A stretch of DNA of 15,987 nt from Spirochaetia bacterium (GTDB taxonomy: Bacteria; Spirochaetota; Spirochaetia; Treponematales; Breznakiellaceae). Position 1 is the first letter of the stretch. Each line of letters starts with the position of its first letter. Below, piece after piece: positions 14,403 to 15,987 of the stretch. The DNA is taken from the NCBI GenBank assembly GCA_025997715.1, contig BNUY01000065.1:1-15987 (forward strand), in the 5' to 3' direction. The translations under genes were made by a program, and so were the position numbers. The notes below the pieces were generated by a model. It saw nothing but the letters and a program-made list of their open reading frames with translations, had not been told where the DNA came from and made no database searches.

Positions 14403-15851
14403 ATGCTTTTTATGGGAATTGATGTGGGCACCCAGGGTGTCCGCGCTATAGTTTCTGACAGTAAAGGCGGGGTAGTTGCTGAAGCCTCCTGCAATTTCTC
14501 CGTTCTGAACATAACGGATAAGCCGCGTTGTTATGAACAGCGCCCACTTGACTGGTGGAATGCTGCGGTCAATGTGCTTCGCAACTGTACCGCGCAGCTA
14601 AAAGAGAAAAACAGGAAGCCCGAGGAAATTGTTTCACTGGCAATTGACGGTACCTCGGGAACCATTTTGGCAATAGATGAAAACGGCCAGGCTTTAACTG
14701 ATGGAATCATGTACAACGACATGCGTTCCGAAGTACAAACTGCCGCTGTGCATGAAGTGGCGGGAGCTCATGAACAAAAGCTCGGCCTCCGTTTTAATGC
14801 TTCGTTTTCGCTCTGTAAGCTTTTGTGGCTTCGTGATGAGCAGCCGGAGATATTTAAGAAAGCCTGGAAAATTATTCACCAGACAGATTATATTGTGGGT
14901 AAGTTATGCGGATGCTATGATGTAACGGATTATTCCAATGCATTGAAAACCGGGTATGATCTGGTTGATGAGAAGTGGCCTTCTTTTTTTGATAAGCTGG
15001 GGGTGGATAGCCGAAAATTGCCCCGGGTAGAAGCACCGGGCAGTCCCATTGCTCCGGTGAATTCCTGGGCAGCGGAACTAACGGGGCTGTCACCCCGCAC
15101 CATGGTTGTTTCCGGCGCCACGGACGGGTACGCTTCGGCTCTGAGCGTAGGGGCAGTGAATACCGGTAATTGGGCAAGCATTATCGGTACAACCTTCGTG
15201 CTGAAGGGTGTTTCGGATAAAATCATCATAGATCCAACCGGGGCCAGCTATTGCCACAAATTGCCCGGAGACCTCTGGCTTACCGGTGGGGCTTCAAATG
15301 TAGGGGGGAAATGTCTTAACCAGCGCTTTGATCCCAGCCGTTTTGCCGAATTGGATCAACATGCCGCGGTACTTGCTCCCACGGGGGTGCTGATTTATCC
15401 CCTTACGGGCGTCGGGGAGCGATACCCCTTTGTGGATCAACAGGCAAAAGAATTTATCATCGGCAACGCAGAGGATGAACATATCCTCTTTACCGCTTTG
15501 ATGGAAGGGGTTGGCTATACCGAAAGGCTGGCTTTCCATCTTGCCGAGCAGTCCGGCTGCCCGGTGGGGCCCGGGATTTATACAACCGGCGGGGCCTGTC
15601 GTTCCCCGGTGTGGCTGCAAATCCGCGCTGATATTTTAAATAAAAAACTTCTGCTCCCCCAAACTGTCGGGGCCGCCATGGGCGCCGTCCTGTTGGCAGC
15701 TTCCCGGACCGGGTTCAGCAGCTTGAAAGACGCGGCTGAACAAATGGTACGGATACAGAAAACAATAGAGCCCCGGAACAATGCCGCCCAAAGGTATCAG
15801 TCTTTGTACGGGCAGTTCTTCGATGCCTGCCGGGAAAGGTTTGCCCTATGA
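14403..15851 (+). CDS. FGGY-family kinase of the D-ribulokinase (SePSK/AtXK-1) clade
   Basis: The 482-residue kinase has the N-terminal loop GIDVGTQGVRA (D7), IDGTSGT (81-87), SNALKTGYD, the catalytic Asp D241 in SGATDGYAS, WLTGGASNVGG and YPLTGVGERYPF. As recalled, these blocks match the cyanobacterial sugar kinase SePSK and plant XK-1, which phosphorylate D-ribulose, better than classical xylulokinase. D-ribulose is therefore the best guess for substrate, giving ribulose 5-phosphate. It differs clearly from the operon kinase upstream. The ATG at 14403 has no ribosome-binding site, nor does the ATG at 14412. The stop codon overlaps the start of the phosphomutase gene as ATGA. Confidence 0.88.
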   Translation: MLFMGIDVGTQGVRAIVSDSKGGVVAEASCNFSVLNITDKPRCYEQRPLDWWNAAVNVLRNCTAQLKEKNRKPEEIVSLAIDGTSGTILAIDENGQALTDGIMYNDMRSEVQTAAVHEVAGAHEQKLGLRFNASFSLCKLLWLRDEQPEIFKKAWKIIHQTDYIVGKLCGCYDVTDYSNALKTGYDLVDEKWPSFFDKLGVDSRKLPRVEAPGSPIAPVNSWAAELTGLSPRTMVVSGATDGYASALSVGAVNTGNWASIIGTTFVLKGVSDKIIIDPTGASYCHKLPGDLWLTGGASNVGGKCLNQRFDPSRFAELDQHAAVLAPTGVLIYPLTGVGERYPFVDQQAKEFIIGNAEDEHILFTALMEGVGYTERLAFHLAEQSGCPVGPGIYTTGGACRSPVWLQIRADILNKKLLLPQTVGAAMGAVLLAASRTGFSSLKDAAEQMVRIQKTIEPRNNAAQRYQSLYGQFFDACRERFAL

Positions 15852-15987
15852 GCATTTACAAAGAGTGCGATATCCGGGGAATATATGGAGAGGAATTTAC
15901 CGAAAAAGACGCCTTTCTCATAGGGCAGGCTATAGGCACAAAGCTGAATGGCGAAATCGTATTGGTATCGGGGGACGTACGCCCTTC
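15848..15987 (+). CDS. Phosphomannomutase/phosphoglucomutase, N-terminal part (runs off the window)
   Basis: The 46 complete codons visible read MSIYKECDIRGIYGEEF, then a helix ending IGQAIGTKL and a strand ending VSGDVRP. The YKxxDIRGIYG opening and the GDVRPS-like end of the first strand are typical of domain I of the alpha-D-phosphohexomutase family, which interconverts sugar 1- and 6-phosphates. The catalytic Ser loop lies beyond the window. The ATG overlaps the kinase stop (ATGA), so translation is probably coupled. GGGAAAGG about eight bases upstream may serve as its ribosome-binding site. Confidence 0.85.
   Translation, partial: MSIYKECDIRGIYGEEFTEKDAFLIGQAIGTKLNGEIVLVSGDVRP

Overview
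This window most likely comes from a spirochaete chromosome, probably a Treponema of the termite-gut kind. That call is inference. It rests on the style of the solute-binding protein leader (VYA followed by a Gly/Ser/Gln-rich start), the paired sugar-type ABC ATPases with a Glu-containing Q-loop, and the moderate GC content. No rRNA, tRNA, CRISPR array, insertion sequence or phage gene was found.

Left part (1-4854): a molybdenum-enzyme module. On the minus strand lies a 909-residue Mop-type molybdenum hydroxylase (two 2Fe-2S clusters plus the Mo-pterin domains, no FAD domain), with a good promoter and a strong intrinsic terminator. Downstream of it is a GltD-like FAD/Fe-S oxidoreductase that could have been its electron partner, but its reading frame stops just after the first FAD-binding motif. 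The plus strand at 3-40 reads like the missing continuation, which suggests a small inversion at the window edge. Divergent from the hydroxylase is a regulator with an excisionase-type helix-turn-helix and a periplasmic-binding-protein-like domain. This architecture is associated with molybdate or Mo-cofactor sensing. Its only sensible ATG sits where transcription should begin, so its mRNA may be leaderless.

Middle part (5107-13390): a seven-gene plus-strand operon with tight spacing. It encodes a secreted sugar-binding protein, two CUT1-type permeases, two different ABC ATPases, a UroD-superfamily protein of the MtaA/CmuA-like type, and an FGGY carbohydrate kinase. Together these look like uptake of a carbohydrate or polyol, an unknown UroD-type conversion, and phosphorylation. 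A strong stem-loop between the binding protein and first permease could give the binding protein excess expression. Three copies of a 9-bp repeat precede the operon.

Right part (13468-15987): a minus-strand Cof-type HAD phosphatase is divergent from a second FGGY kinase of the D-ribulokinase (SePSK/AtXK-1) clade. The kinase overlaps by ATGA the start of a phosphomannomutase/phosphoglucomutase that runs off the window. Two dyad-symmetric sites lie in the shared intergenic region, one of them over the HAD promoter -35 box.

The most interesting points are the UroD-like protein inside a sugar-uptake operon with no corrinoid partner, the non-canonical heterodimeric ATPase pair, the possible microinversion breaking the oxidoreductase, and the possibly leaderless regulator. 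No wholly new system is proven by sequence alone.
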